Positions 52,278-60,788 of a stretch of 64,000 bases of DNA are shown here, one piece after another. The position numbers and the translations under genes are program-made. The DNA comes from Desertibacillus haloalkaliphilus. Lineage in GTDB: Bacteria > Bacillota > Bacilli > Bacillales > KJ1-10-99. The DNA lies in contig NZ_JAHPIV010000010.1 of assembly GCF_019039105.1 (NCBI RefSeq), forward strand, positions 48,378 through 112,377, in the 5' to 3' direction. The notes under the pieces are model-generated. The model was given only the letters and a program-made list of their open reading frames with translations, had not been told where the DNA came from and did no database searches. Each line of letters opens with the position of its first letter. Position 1 is the stretch's first letter.

Positions 52278-54281
52278 ATGTTTCAAAAAATTAATCGAAA
52301 ATTAATGATCTTGATATCAGGACTGTTAGCTGCGTCGCTACTGATTGTTTCTACGATTACATATCAACAAACAAAACATGTGATCGAAGACAATGTGCAG
52401 TCTGAAGCATCCAGCCTTGTGCAAGAGCTTAATCGCTACGTTGATAATTATTTTGGTAATTTCGCAACGACTCTTGATCTTTTTAGTCAAGATGAGCGTA
52501 TTATAGCTTTTGTAGATGCGGTGGAAGAAGATCCAATCAACCGTGAGGGGTGGGGGGCGATTGATCAAACCTTCGCTCATTTTAATGATTTGAATGATAG
52601 TGTGCAATTAAGTTATATTGCGACCAATCAATCGATCGATACGACACCATTAATTGATCTGCCAGACGACTTTGATCCAACCGAGCGCCCGTGGTATATC
52701 AATGCGAAAGAAAACCCAGATGAGGTCGTGTGGACACAGCCTTATATTAGTGATGAGGATGGAGAGTATGTCGTTACTGCTGCAAAAGCGATCACAGAAG
52801 CTGACCAATTTTTAGGTGTGTTAGCGATGGACGTATCGCTTGAAGCGTTGGCAACTGTAATTAATCAAGTTGAGGTTAATTATGATGGATTTTTATTTTT
52901 GTATGATGATCAAGGTGTAGCTCTTGTTCATCAAACGCTCACTGGTGAAGATCTTTCTGAAGAAGAAGCGGTTCAACAAATGTTAACAGGGGAAAAGAAC
53001 GACGTCATTCATTATCACTTTGATGGTCAAGATCGACTGATGTACTATGAGACCGTTCCACAAACGAATTGGAAGATCGGTGCGGTGTATGTCCATGATG
53101 ATATGCTAGCGAGTGCTAGAGACTTAAGTAACCTTATCTTACTAGTTGCGATCGCTGTGATTCTACTATCCTTAACAGCTGCTTATTTTTTCTCAAAAGG
53201 AATTACGCGTCCAATTGTTCAATTGAAATCAGAAGTTGGTCGAGTGGCAGATGGTGATTTGACCGTTCAAGTGCAAACAAAGGCGAAAGATGAAGTAGGA
53301 GATTTAGCACAACATTTTAATATGATGGTAGCTAATGTGAATGAGTTAATTCATTCTGCTCAGCGTTCAGCGAATCAAGTCAATGATTCAGCTGAAAACA
53401 TGAGCGCAGTTTCAGAGGAAATGATTGCTTCAAGTGAGGATGTTTCACAAGCAGTATCTGAAATAGCGAAGGGGGCTTCACAACAAGCGTCTGATGTAGA
53501 GGATACGCGTAACCGTGCTGTGGAATTCTCAAACCAAATTGATAAAGTAACCACAGAAACGAATACATTAATGGAGCTTTCAAATCAAACGAAAGAACAG
53601 AGCAAGCAAGGTGCTTCTCAAGTCGTAGTCCTAAAAGAAAAGAATGCTGAATCCAATGAAGTCATTGCATCAGTACAATCTGTTATCGTTGATTTGTCGT
53701 CGAAAATTTCAGAGGTTGAAAGTGTGATCAGTGCGATCAACGGGATTTCTGAACAAACGAATTTACTAGCACTTAATGCAAGTATTGAAGCAGCAAGAGC
53801 TGGTGAACACGGGAAAGGATTTGCGGTTGTTGCTGATGAAGTCAGAAAGTTAGCTGAACAGTCTTCAGATGCGACGGTTAAAGTAAGTGAAACGATTAAA
53901 GGGATTGTATCTGAATCTGAGCGTGCGATTGCTGCGATTACGAAAACACAAGAAATTTCTTCGGAACAAACCACAGCTGTTTCAGATACCGAAAAGGCAT
54001 TTGACCGAATTGCTACGGCAATCGCAACCTTTGTTGACTCGATTGATTCGATTAATCATGATTTAACGATCATGAACGATCACAAAGATGCACTAGTTGG
54101 ATCCATTCAAAGCATTGCCGCTGTGACTGAACAAGCTGCAGCATCGGTTGAAGAAGTTAATGCATCTACTGATCAGCAAGTTGATGCATTAAATAGTGTC
54201 GCACAAGCCGCGGAAGAATTAAACCAATTAAGCAGTGACCTGCTTAAACAAAGCAATTCTTTTAAAGTAAGAGATGAGTAA
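52278..54281 (+). CDS. methyl-accepting chemotaxis protein
   Basis: A 667-residue chemoreceptor: a first helix (about 11-31), an extracellular double Cache domain ([20 protein letters not shown] is the ligand-pocket signature), a second helix (about 282-304), HAMP ([18 protein letters not shown]) and a long coiled signalling domain with the hairpin tip [20 protein letters not shown]. Ligand unknown; dCache domains often bind amino acids. It uses GGGAGAGAG before ATG 52278. A chemotaxis operon is not adjacent. Confidence 0.92.
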   Translation: MFQKINRKLMILISGLLAASLLIVSTITYQQTKHVIEDNVQSEASSLVQELNRYVDNYFGNFATTLDLFSQDERIIAFVDAVEEDPINREGWGAIDQTFAHFNDLNDSVQLSYIATNQSIDTTPLIDLPDDFDPTERPWYINAKENPDEVVWTQPYISDEDGEYVVTAAKAITEADQFLGVLAMDVSLEALATVINQVEVNYDGFLFLYDDQGVALVHQTLTGEDLSEEEAVQQMLTGEKNDVIHYHFDGQDRLMYYETVPQTNWKIGAVYVHDDMLASARDLSNLILLVAIAVILLSLTAAYFFSKGITRPIVQLKSEVGRVADGDLTVQVQTKAKDEVGDLAQHFNMMVANVNELIHSAQRSANQVNDSAENMSAVSEEMIASSEDVSQAVSEIAKGASQQASDVEDTRNRAVEFSNQIDKVTTETNTLMELSNQTKEQSKQGASQVVVLKEKNAESNEVIASVQSVIVDLSSKISEVESVISAINGISEQTNLLALNASIEAARAGEHGKGFAVVADEVRKLAEQSSDATVKVSETIKGIVSESERAIAAITKTQEISSEQTTAVSDTEKAFDRIATAIATFVDSIDSINHDLTIMNDHKDALVGSIQSIAAVTEQAAASVEEVNASTDQQVDALNSVAQAAEELNQLSSDLLKQSNSFKVRDE

Positions 54282-54390
54282 AATAGAATGGTAGTCAATA
54301 GGTGAGTAGGGCTCCTTCTTTTATGTACGCTCGTCTCAAACATGCTATACTAATTTGTACTGTGACTTCACGAGAAAGGGGGAGACTAGG

Positions 54391-54690
54391 TTGAATATCG
54401 TTGTGACAGATGCTGCTGTGAAGCAAATGCAAGCACTAGGTCTTACAAAGAACATTCGCGTTGTAGCTCGAGATACGTATGAGTGAAGCACGATGATTGA
54501 GTTTTTTCTCGCTCTGGATGAGCCGAGACCAGAAGATGTCATCATCGAAGTAAACGGAATCACATTCTTAGCTGACCGTTATGCGCGACAAGAGGTTGGC
54601 AGTTACTTAAAAGTCGACTATAGGCCTATGCAAGGATTTAAGCTTATCAATAAAAACCAGACGCTGGCATATGGGGTTAAGATCAAATAA
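54391..54690 (+). CDS. HesB-like selenoprotein 1
   Basis: Reading TGA at 54484-54486 as Sec gives one 99-residue HesB/IscA-like protein: NIVVTDAAVKQMQALG, IRVVARDTYEUST (Sec32), FFLALDEPRPEDV, VNGITFLADRYA. Both halves share one frame; the part after TGA has the HesB LALDEP block but no start of its own with a ribosome site. AAAGGGGGAG precedes TTG 54391. A hairpin follows the UGA at SECIS distance. HesB-like selenoproteins are a recognised prokaryotic family that may handle Fe-S clusters or metals; the role is not known. Its paralogue at 57639 also has Sec32. Confidence 0.88.
54507..54528 (+). promoter_or_regulatory. bacterial SECIS-like hairpin in HesB-like gene 1
   Basis: TCTCGCTC pairs with GAG-C-CGAGA (one bulged C) around the loop TGGAT. 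It starts 20 nt after the UGA, and the loop has an early G as in bacterial SECIS elements. Confidence 0.75.
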
Positions 54691-54707
54691 GAAGGGGCTG
54701 TCCTTAT

Positions 54708-54825
54708 GGAGGGCACTGAAAAAGTGTGGAATTCACTTTTTCAGTGCCTTTTATGTAATGTGCGAAGCCATTACTCTTCCTGAATTGGCCTGCCTGTTAC
54801 TTTTTCAGCAGTCTCGTCCTTAATT
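54708..54825. repeat. dispersed hairpin repeat, copy 2 (after HesB-like gene 1)
   Basis: It shares the long hairpin (GGGCACTGAAAAAGTG with CACTTTTTCAGTGCC) and, after an extra 28 bp, the TTGGCCTGCCTGTTAC and CAGCAGTCTC segment with copy 1 at 19895-19980. It can terminate the selenoprotein transcript. Confidence 0.8.
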
Positions 54826-54967
54826 GGCTGTTTATCTCAGTAGAGATGTCAGTCAGTTGGGGGCGGTTCTTTTTCTATTAAAATCATAAATCTTATTTCG
54901 ACACTCATAAACATGGTTGACTCTTCGAAAGGTTTGAGGAAGGCTTAAATGATTAGGAGTGTTAAGA

Positions 54968-55489
54968 TTGACGATTGTAGCAAAAGTAGAAGCTCTATTT
55001 CCGACGTTAGATCGAAATCAGTATAAACAGTTATATCGTGACTTAGAATTAAAGATGCAACAAATGGGGCACCTTGTACCTTACCGAGAGCAATTGAATT
55101 GGACACAGGTGATTGAGGACCGTGAACTTGGTGATCAACAAACATTACAGCAGCTTAAAACAGCAGCAGCCAAAAATGATCACGTTTTTTTATTTTATGC
55201 CAAATGGTTTAAAAAAACTGTTTATCAACATTTAATTATCCACCCGAATGAAGAAGGCTTTTATTTGCCGTTCCGTTTTGATGAACCTTTTTATTTACAC
55301 GTTCATGGGCGAAAATTATGGGTAGGCTCATCGGTTCGATTAGCCGATGAGCTAGGATGGTTGGAGCTGACGATGAATGATTATGAGCCAAACCACCCTG
55401 TGAAGCTATACTGGCAGAACTTTCGCGATGTGTGCGAGAAAAGCATAACGAAGAACTCTCCGCTTTTATTAACGAAGGGGAATGGATAA
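54968..55489 (+). CDS. hypothetical protein, 173 residues
   Basis: A soluble protein with a helical N-terminal half (DRNQYKQLYRDLELKMQQMG) and a beta-rich C-terminal half (FYLPFRFDEPFYLHVHGRKL, VGSSVRLADELGWLEL). AGGAGTG ends 6 nt before TTG 54968; GTG 54959 overlaps that site. No family recognised. Confidence 0.65.
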   Translation: MTIVAKVEALFPTLDRNQYKQLYRDLELKMQQMGHLVPYREQLNWTQVIEDRELGDQQTLQQLKTAAAKNDHVFLFYAKWFKKTVYQHLIIHPNEEGFYLPFRFDEPFYLHVHGRKLWVGSSVRLADELGWLELTMNDYEPNHPVKLYWQNFRDVCEKSITKNSPLLLTKGNG

Positions 55490-55501
55490 AAGAATACACA
55501 A

Positions 55502-55541
55502 ACCTAAAGCCTACTAGGTAGATGAGTAGGCTTTAGGCTAA
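55502..55541. terminator. bidirectional hairpin terminator
   Basis: CCTAAAGCCTACT pairs with AGTAGGCTTTAGG between converging genes. Confidence 0.8.
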
Positions 55542-55984
55542 CGATTTTGTGAAAAAAATGAACTCATTTGTTTCAGTAATGGACCAATTTGATTGGCCGT
55601 TTTCACACATTGATCCACGGTTTTAAAGGTTTTATCAAAATCGATTTTCCCATCGGCATCCATGAAATGAGCGATGAGAGGTTGTGGCATCGGTGGATAC
55701 CCAGGCATCGGCTGTGTTGCCTGAGTAGGGTTTGCTTGTTGCTGCTGTACCTGCGGGGGGTGTTGTTGGTTTTGTTGCGGCGACTGTGATTGCTGGTTTT
55801 GTTGTGGCTGCGGTAGTTGCTGATTGGATTGAGGTGGCATCGGAGTTTGGAAAGGAAACCCTTGATTATACATCGATCCGAAAAATTGTGGCAAATCAAA
55901 CGGTGTCATGCGTGCGTACGGATGATTTTGTTGAGGTGGTGGATACTGATTGCCTCCATTAAAAGGGAAATGATGTAAATTCAT
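55538..55984 (-). CDS. YppG-like spore-coat-type protein
   Basis: About 148 residues. The first two thirds are Pro/Gln/Asn-rich low-complexity sequence (PQQNQQSQSPQQNQQHPPQ); the last 45 residues form a compact conserved block with HFMDADGKIDFDKTFKTVDQ and MSSFFSQNR, matching YppG, a protein of sporulating cells. GAGGAGG gives 6-nt spacing to ATG 55984; upstream in-frame ATGs overlap the site. It follows the Hsp20 gene on the same strand. Confidence 0.75.
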   Translation of the reverse strand: MNLHHFPFNGGNQYPPPQQNHPYARMTPFDLPQFFGSMYNQGFPFQTPMPPQSNQQLPQPQQNQQSQSPQQNQQHPPQVQQQQANPTQATQPMPGYPPMPQPLIAHFMDADGKIDFDKTFKTVDQCVKTANQIGPLLKQMSSFFSQNR

Positions 55985-56015
55985 GTTCATCCTCCTCGAT
56001 CCCAAAATTTACAAG

Positions 56016-56453
56016 TTATTCAATGTCGATTGTCTTCCGTTTATTTGGGATTTTAATCGTTAATAATCCATTCGCATACCTTGCTTTTGCATCTTTTTCG
56101 GAGATTGTAAACGGAAGTGGTATCGTACGCTCTCGTCGTTGGTAAGAGCGTTGTTGATGAAAGAAATCGTTCTTTTGATCTTCTTCATTGATGATTTCCT
56201 GATGCTCAACACCAATACGGACGTGGTTTTGATAAATGTCCAATTGAATTTGCTCTTTTTTTACTCCTGGCAGTTCAGCTTCGATCATGTAATATTGATC
56301 TGTTTCATACATATGAACTGGAAAACTTGGCGCAAATAGTCCGTTATCGTGGAAGTTTTTGAATGTTTCGGTGAAGAAGTTATCAATGGATTTTAAGAGA
56401 TCACTATAAGGTTTTTGTTGTTGTTTTGGTAGACGTTCATTTTTATCACCCAT
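56016..56453 (-). CDS. Hsp20/alpha-crystallin family protein (coat-type)
   Basis: A 145-residue small heat-shock-fold protein: PVHMYETDQYYMIEAELPGV, then KDAKARYANGLLTIKIPNKR (A-x-x-x-NGLLTI is the crystallin signature). Similar Hsp20 proteins in Bacillus (CotM, CotP) belong to the spore coat, and the adjacent YppG-like gene points the same way. AAGGAGG lies 8 nt before ATG 56453. Confidence 0.85.
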   Translation of the reverse strand: MGDKNERLPKQQQKPYSDLLKSIDNFFTETFKNFHDNGLFAPSFPVHMYETDQYYMIEAELPGVKKEQIQLDIYQNHVRIGVEHQEIINEEDQKNDFFHQQRSYQRRERTIPLPFTISEKDAKARYANGLLTIKIPNKRKTIDIE

Positions 56454-56627
56454 AGATGCAACCTCCTTGTCTCTTCAGCGATTAAGTGTTTATTGGTCTG
56501 TTTAACTGTTATCACTATATGTTTCCATTGTAAAAATGGTATGGGCGAAAGGCATAATTTAGTGAAAGTATGATTAGATTGATAGAAGGAAACTGTTGGT
56601 AGAAGTGGAAAAGAAGTGGGGGTACCT

Positions 56628-57566
56628 ATGTATATTATTGATAGTCATTGTGATGCATTGCTGAAATTGTGGGAACAACCGCAAAAACGGTCATTCATTG
56701 ATTCACCAGAGATCGAAACAAACCTCATGAGGATCAAAGCAGGAAAAGTTAAGCTTCAATGTTTTGCGATTTTTGTAGAAGATGATGTAACATCCGACCA
56801 GAAGTTTCAAGTGGCTCTTGACCAAATTGATTTGTTTCATCGGCATGTCCTTGCCCAGCCAGAGATGAAGCAAATTGTGAATTGGGAGGATATTGATACG
56901 CTTGAAGATGGGCAGATTGGTGCGCTGTTAACGTTAGAAGGAGCGGATGCGATCGGTAATGACCTTGCCAAGCTTCGGACACTTTTTTTACTTGGTGTGA
57001 AATCGGTTGGGCTGACCTGGAACAATGCAAATCTTTGTGCCGATGGGGTCGGTGAAAGACGAGGGGCGGGCCTGACTGAATTAGGATTTAATGTTGTCCG
57101 TTTAAATAATCAATGGGGAGTCTGGACCGATGTCTCGCATTTGAGTGAACGCTCCTTTTGGGATGTATTAGATGTCGCCGCTTACCCAATCGCTAGTCAT
57201 TCAAATGCAAAAGCCTTGGCTGATCACCCCCGCAATTTAAGTGATGAGCAAGCGAAGGCCCTGTTTTCTCGTCACGGGTTTATTGGAGTTGTATTTCATC
57301 CCGCGTTTTTGCGTTCGGATGGAAAAGGGACGATAGATGATATTATTCGGCACATTGAACATTTTTGTGCCTTAGGAGGCGTGAGGCACATTTGTTTTGG
57401 CTCAGATTTTGATGGCATGCCTAAAACGATTGATCGACTCAAACATGCAGGGATGTACCAACATTTGATCAATGAATTATTGAAGCATTTTAAAGAAGAT
57501 GACGTAAAAGGATTTGCTTATAAAAATTTTCTGCGACATCGACCGGTGAAGCGAGAACGTGTCTAA
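56628..57566 (+). CDS. membrane dipeptidase-type peptidase (M19)
   Basis: A 312-residue M19 renal-dipeptidase-family enzyme, a TIM-barrel zinc dipeptidase. Metal ligands: DSHCD (His8, Asp10), LTLEGAD (bridging Glu), the HLSE and ASHSNAK histidines; GSDFDGM ends the barrel. Substrate is a dipeptide, often including D-residues. GTGGGGGT precedes ATG 56628. It is followed, 72 bp later, by the second HesB-like selenoprotein gene. Confidence 0.88.
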   Translation: MYIIDSHCDALLKLWEQPQKRSFIDSPEIETNLMRIKAGKVKLQCFAIFVEDDVTSDQKFQVALDQIDLFHRHVLAQPEMKQIVNWEDIDTLEDGQIGALLTLEGADAIGNDLAKLRTLFLLGVKSVGLTWNNANLCADGVGERRGAGLTELGFNVVRLNNQWGVWTDVSHLSERSFWDVLDVAAYPIASHSNAKALADHPRNLSDEQAKALFSRHGFIGVVFHPAFLRSDGKGTIDDIIRHIEHFCALGGVRHICFGSDFDGMPKTIDRLKHAGMYQHLINELLKHFKEDDVKGFAYKNFLRHRPVKRERV

Positions 57567-57638
57567 AATCTAGAGATCAAATGATGTTCATTCGTCACAA
57601 TCTGCGTTATACTATACGTGTAAAGAGAGGTGAGAATC

Positions 57639-57926
57639 ATGAAAATTACAGATCAAGCGAAAGCTTACATTGAACGTGCGATGCAAGAAAATGGAGCAAG
57701 TAATATTCGGGTTGTCTTTGCTGGTATGGGCTGAGGTGGTCCAAAATTAGGACTGGCTCTGGATGAGCCAGAAGAGACCGATACGATAGAAACCATTAAT
57801 GGCATCAAAGTAGCCATTGACGCAAACGTTGCTCCACACATCGAAACCGTTACTCTTGAATTTCAAGAAACAACGGAAGGGCCTGGTTTGGCATTGGTTG
57901 ACGAATCAGGCAGTGACTGCTGTTAA
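57639..57926 (+). CDS. HesB-like selenoprotein 2
   Basis: Reading TGA at 57732-57734 as Sec gives a 95-residue HesB/IscA-like protein: MKITDQAKAYIERAMQENG, IRVVFAGMGUGGPKLGLALD (Sec32), EPEETDTIETINGIKVAID, and an end in SGSDCC. Cys homologues of this family read GMGCGGP at the same place, and the final CC is also typical. AGAGAGGTGAG precedes ATG 57639. A clean SECIS-like hairpin follows the UGA. Terminating at TGA would leave a meaningless 31-residue fragment. The Sec plus CC could form a redox or metal site. Confidence 0.95.
57753..57771 (+). promoter_or_regulatory. bacterial SECIS-like hairpin in HesB-like gene 2
   Basis: CTGGCTC (57753-57759) pairs perfectly with GAGCCAG (57765-57771) around the loop TGGAT. 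It starts 18 nt after the UGA, and the loop is 25 nt away, within the usual bacterial SECIS range. Confidence 0.85.
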
Positions 57927-57929
57927 TGG

Positions 57930-57970
57930 AAAAGCCTCCTGTACCTTTGTATGCAGGAGGCTTTTTGCAT
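57930..57970 (+). terminator. rho-independent terminator
   Basis: AAAAGCCTCCTG pairs with CAGGAGGCTTTTT. Confidence 0.9.
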
Positions 57971-58081
57971 AGCTTCACACTACAGCGTTTTAAAAATAGC
58001 CATAATAATGAGCACGTGATGTAGACACGGAAAGACACGGTCGTTTAATTGAAGGGTAGCTGAAAAAAACACATGAAAAGC

Positions 58082-58204
58082 ATGAAGGACAAAAGGGGCG
58101 AGAATGCCGGTGGAAAAGTCCTTCACAATGCCAGTGACTATTTTGTTTGGTATAGCCGTTTCTTCACCGAAGGATTACGTTCAATAAGGAAAAAATATGA
58201 ATAA
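58082..58204 (+). repeat. repeat element with small open frame (MKDKRGENAGG)
   Basis: TGAAGGAC and GTCCTTCA (58081-58127 region) are perfect inverted arms around a GGGGCGAGAATGCCGGTGG core. A 40-codon frame (MKDKRGENAGGKVLHN ... FTEGLRSIRKKYE) runs over it but lacks a ribosome site. The first 36 bp recur at 59623-59660 with the reading MKDKRGQNRNGN. Mobile or palindromic repeat is more likely than a gene. Confidence 0.5.
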
Positions 58205-58205
58205 G

Positions 58206-58250
58206 AGGCAGGATCAAAAGGTTGGTTTTTACCTTTTGTCCCTGCCTTTA
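58206..58250 (+). terminator. terminator of the AAAAGG palindrome family
   Basis: AGGCAGGATCAAAAGG pairs with CCTTTTGTCCCTGCCT (one mismatch) around TTGGTTTTTA, the same loop as at 41154-41198. Confidence 0.8.
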
Positions 58251-58314
58251 ATATGTTAACTATCCTGTTATTTAGCTTGTGAATAAACTTTTCCCTCTTC
58301 AAGCTGAAAAAACT

Positions 58315-58461
58315 TTATTTCGTATTCTCTTTTTTAGCTGCATGCTGACCTTTACTATAGACTTCACCTGAGAATTCGGTGTCTGGTGAGTTTCCTAGCG
58401 GATTAACACTACGGCTTTCCGTTGTTGCTGCGTTTTGCTTTTGTTTTTTTCGTTTCGCCAT
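58315..58461 (-). CDS. small basic spore-type protein, 48 residues
   Basis: Begins MAKRKKQKQNAATTESRS and contains SPDTEFSGEVYSKGQ, a DTEF element like that in the peptide at 24204 and in gamma-type SASPs. AAAGGAGTG lies 7 nt before ATG 58461. The longer frame to 58569 is not supported. A spore protein is probable but not proven. Confidence 0.6.
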   Translation of the reverse strand: MAKRKKQKQNAATTESRSVNPLGNSPDTEFSGEVYSKGQHAAKKENTK

Positions 58462-58562
58462 CGGATTACACTCCTTTATGTTGTTGTTGATCGTGATGCA
58501 CCATACATCGCTAAATGAACGATTAGGCTTATTTTTAACAAAGAACGATGAACTATAATTGG

Positions 58563-58581
58563 GAATCATTTGAAATGATTC
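58563..58581. promoter_or_regulatory. 9-1-9 perfect palindrome, possible operator
   Basis: GAATCATTT-G-AAATGATTC lies between the divergent small spore-type gene and the SurA-N lipoprotein gene, without a T-run. The rest of 58462-58800 shows no gene. Confidence 0.45.
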
Positions 58582-58800
58582 GTTTCACCCATACTTTTTC
58601 ACATTTTTTTAAAGACTCTCATATGCAGTCTTTTTCATTTCAATCCATTCCCAGTGTGACAGGCTTTCTTGTATTTTCGATCGGTCAAAATGTGAGTGTG
58701 ATGTTTTGAAATATAAGCTGTTTTACGACCTTGTACATGATTCTCTGTTTTGGGTATGGTACAATAGCCACTAGTTTGATGATTAGAAAGGAGAATTTCA

Positions 58801-59538
58801 TTGTTTAAAAAAGTATTAGGATTGACTGCAACAGGTTTATTGGCTGTCGCATTAACAGCTTGTGGGGGTAATGAAGCACCAGAAGAAACAGACGCTCCAG
58901 CCAACGAGGAAGTTGAACAAACAGATGAACAAGCAAGTGATCTAAACACAGAGGATTTACCAGAAACAATTGCTACGGTAAATGGTGAAGATATAACAAA
59001 CGAAATTTATCAGGCGCAAATTCAACAGTTTATGATGGTTTATCAAATGCAAGGCCTTGATCTTGAAGCACAAGATGAAGATGGACAAATGACACAAATG
59101 ATTCATCAGCAGGCATTAGATAGTCTAATCGCGGACCGTCTACTTGTACAAGCAGCAAATGAGCAAGGGATTGAAGTTGATGAAGAAGAAGTAGAAACTC
59201 AATTAAATCAAGTAACGGCGCAGTTTGAAACAGAAGAAGAGTTAAATGAAGCTCTTGAACAAGAGAACATCACAATGGATGAGCTACGCGAAGATATTAC
59301 TAATCAGTTGAAGAGACTACAGTTTGAAGAAGAAATTGCTGGAGATGTGACAGTATCGGAAGAAGAAATTAGAGATGCTTACGACGAACTAGTTGCTGCT
59401 CATGGCGATGAAGTACCTGAATTTGACGAGTATCAACCACAACTTGAGCAACAAATTAAAGATGAGCGTTCTCATGAACGTATTGCAGCCTATGTTGATG
59501 AATTAAGAGAAGAAGGCGAAGTTGAAATTTATATTTAA
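58801..59538 (+). CDS. SurA-N-domain lipoprotein without PPIase domain
   Basis: A 245-residue lipoprotein (signal ending VALTAC, then an acidic linker) with a SurA N-terminal chaperone domain: IATVNGEDITNEIYQAQIQQ, ALDSLIADRLLVQAANEQGI and VSEEEIRDAYDELVA. PrsA foldases carry a parvulin domain in the middle of a similar frame; here it is absent and the C-terminal helix (EQQIKDERSHERIAAYVDEL) follows directly. It probably holds or helps fold exported proteins. The mature part is strongly acidic, as expected of an alkaliphile. AAAGGAG precedes TTG 58801. Confidence 0.8.
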   Translation: MFKKVLGLTATGLLAVALTACGGNEAPEETDAPANEEVEQTDEQASDLNTEDLPETIATVNGEDITNEIYQAQIQQFMMVYQMQGLDLEAQDEDGQMTQMIHQQALDSLIADRLLVQAANEQGIEVDEEEVETQLNQVTAQFETEEELNEALEQENITMDELREDITNQLKRLQFEEEIAGDVTVSEEEIRDAYDELVAAHGDEVPEFDEYQPQLEQQIKDERSHERIAAYVDELREEGEVEIYI

Positions 59539-59549
59539 TAAGAATGCCA

Positions 59550-59585
59550 TAAAACCTGGTCATAAAAGACCAGGTTTTTTTCAAT
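59550..59585 (+). terminator. rho-independent terminator
   Basis: AAACCTGGTC pairs with GACCAGGTTT, then TTTTT. Confidence 0.9.
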
Positions 59586-59622
59586 GTGAAAAAGAAGAAC
59601 TTGGATATTTATGTTAAAACTA

Positions 59623-59660
59623 ATGAAGGACAAAAGAGGCCAGAATCGCAATGGAAATAC
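59623..59660 (+). repeat. second copy of the AAGGACAAAAG repeat core
   Basis: GAAGGACAAAAGAGGC then AGAAT and TGGAAA match 58082-58117 at most positions, but the closing arm has decayed. Confidence 0.6.
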
Positions 59661-59663
59661 TCA

Positions 59664-59698
59664 AAGGCACGAAACATATGCTTCGTGCCTTTTTCACT
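59664..59698 (+). terminator. second hairpin terminator
   Basis: AAAGGCACGAA pairs with TTCGTGCCTTT, then TTCAC. The rest of 59539-59830 shows no gene. Confidence 0.75.
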
Positions 59699-59830
59699 TT
59701 GATTTATAGTGTGATCTGGGTTATCAAAGTATGTGGCTTTGTCTCTGTTTCTCTGTTTTGCCCCTCACAAGTAACCCGTTAAGAGCCGACCAGATTTTTT
59801 GTTTTATCTAGGGAGCCACTTGGTGGTGGA

Positions 59831-60379
59831 CTATTTCTTCGGGACGATAGAAAAGATTTCACCGCTTTCAAACAGTGAAATCACTTCATCAAGCCACTGG
59901 TAATACGCTTCGGCTTGGTCGAGCTTTTCAAGGTCACGGTTAATATGTGTTTGTAGGTGAGAGTCAGTGGTCGTGTCATAGAGTTCATCGAGCATTTGTT
60001 TTGTATCTTGAATCGCTTCTTTGTTTAACTCTGTCGCTTTTCGCCAACGGTTAATAAACACCGCTGAAAACGATTTGTACCAATCTTGTTCAGCTTGATA
60101 GAGGTCTTTTCTAACCCCTTTTTCCCAGACACGCTCAACCATTTTTGATTTCGATAGTTCGCGAATTCCTGTGCTCATGCTCGTTTTACTCATACCAAGA
60201 GCTTCACTCATTTGATCAAGGGTCATTGGCTTTTCCGCAAAGAACACGGTACCATATAATCGCCCCACTGATTGGGAAATTCCGTATAAGTGCATATTCT
60301 GTGCTATTTCTGAAATAAAGCGGTTACGTGCTTCATTAAGCTCGCTCCAATTACTGTTTGGAGAGTCATGGTTGTTCAT
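59831..60379 (-). CDS. GbsR/OpcR-type MarR-family repressor
   Basis: A 182-residue regulator with the GbsR signature: NMHLYGISQSVGRLYGTVFF, a winged helix with MTLDQMSEALGMSKTSMSTG and IRELSKSKMVERVWEKGVRK, and a C-terminal dimer helix. GbsR and OpcR control glycine-betaine synthesis and choline/betaine uptake in B. subtilis. It is divergent from opuAA across about 410 bp, so it probably represses the opuA operon in response to choline, betaine or salt. GGAGG lies 6 nt before ATG 60379. Confidence 0.88.
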   Translation of the reverse strand: MNNHDSPNSNWSELNEARNRFISEIAQNMHLYGISQSVGRLYGTVFFAEKPMTLDQMSEALGMSKTSMSTGIRELSKSKMVERVWEKGVRKDLYQAEQDWYKSFSAVFINRWRKATELNKEAIQDTKQMLDELYDTTTDSHLQTHINRDLEKLDQAEAYYQWLDEVISLFESGEIFSIVPKK

Positions 60380-60788
60380 TGGCAGCCTCCTTATTCATTT
60401 CCTAAAATCATCGTAACAAAGCTAGATTATGCAGAAAAGACCGAACTTTTAGTGAAAAAGAGAGAAAAACGAAGTAATTTGATGAATTTATTGTGTACAG
60501 TTCGCAAAGAAAAAACTGTACATTCAATATTTGCCGTAAATTGGCTAATCTTGGTGTTGAAGGGAAACTGTAATAAAGGTATAGTTAACAAGGTGATGTT
60601 GCGATAAACGTGATTAAACAAATGGCAATGGCTCCGTACGCTACTCACCTCTAGGAGAAAACCACTCCTAGAAGGCTTAAGAGCTGTAGTGGCTTCGCTC
60701 ATTGCTACGAGTTTGTTCAAAAAAGGAAAAGTCACCCTTTTTGAGCAGATTCTAAAAGAAAAGCGAGAGAAAAAAGAGGTGTAACTGA
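60380..60788. other. divergent control region of gbsR-like and opuA genes
   Basis: About 410 bp with no gene. AT-rich in the first 200 bp. The last 150 bp can fold: CTCTAGGAG with CTCCTAGAAG (about 60650-60677) and GTAGTGGC with GCTCATTGCTAC (about 60692-60717). It could be a structured leader. I do not recognise a known riboswitch here. Confidence 0.4.

Noticed and set aside
54484..57734. HesB-like genes as pseudogenes with premature stops
   Set aside because: Both stops are UGA, both at codon 32, both followed by a SECIS-like hairpin, and the window encodes the full Sec machinery.
60600..60788. c-di-AMP (ydaO-type) riboswitch upstream of opuA
   Set aside because: The region can fold, but I do not see the conserved ydaO core sequences.
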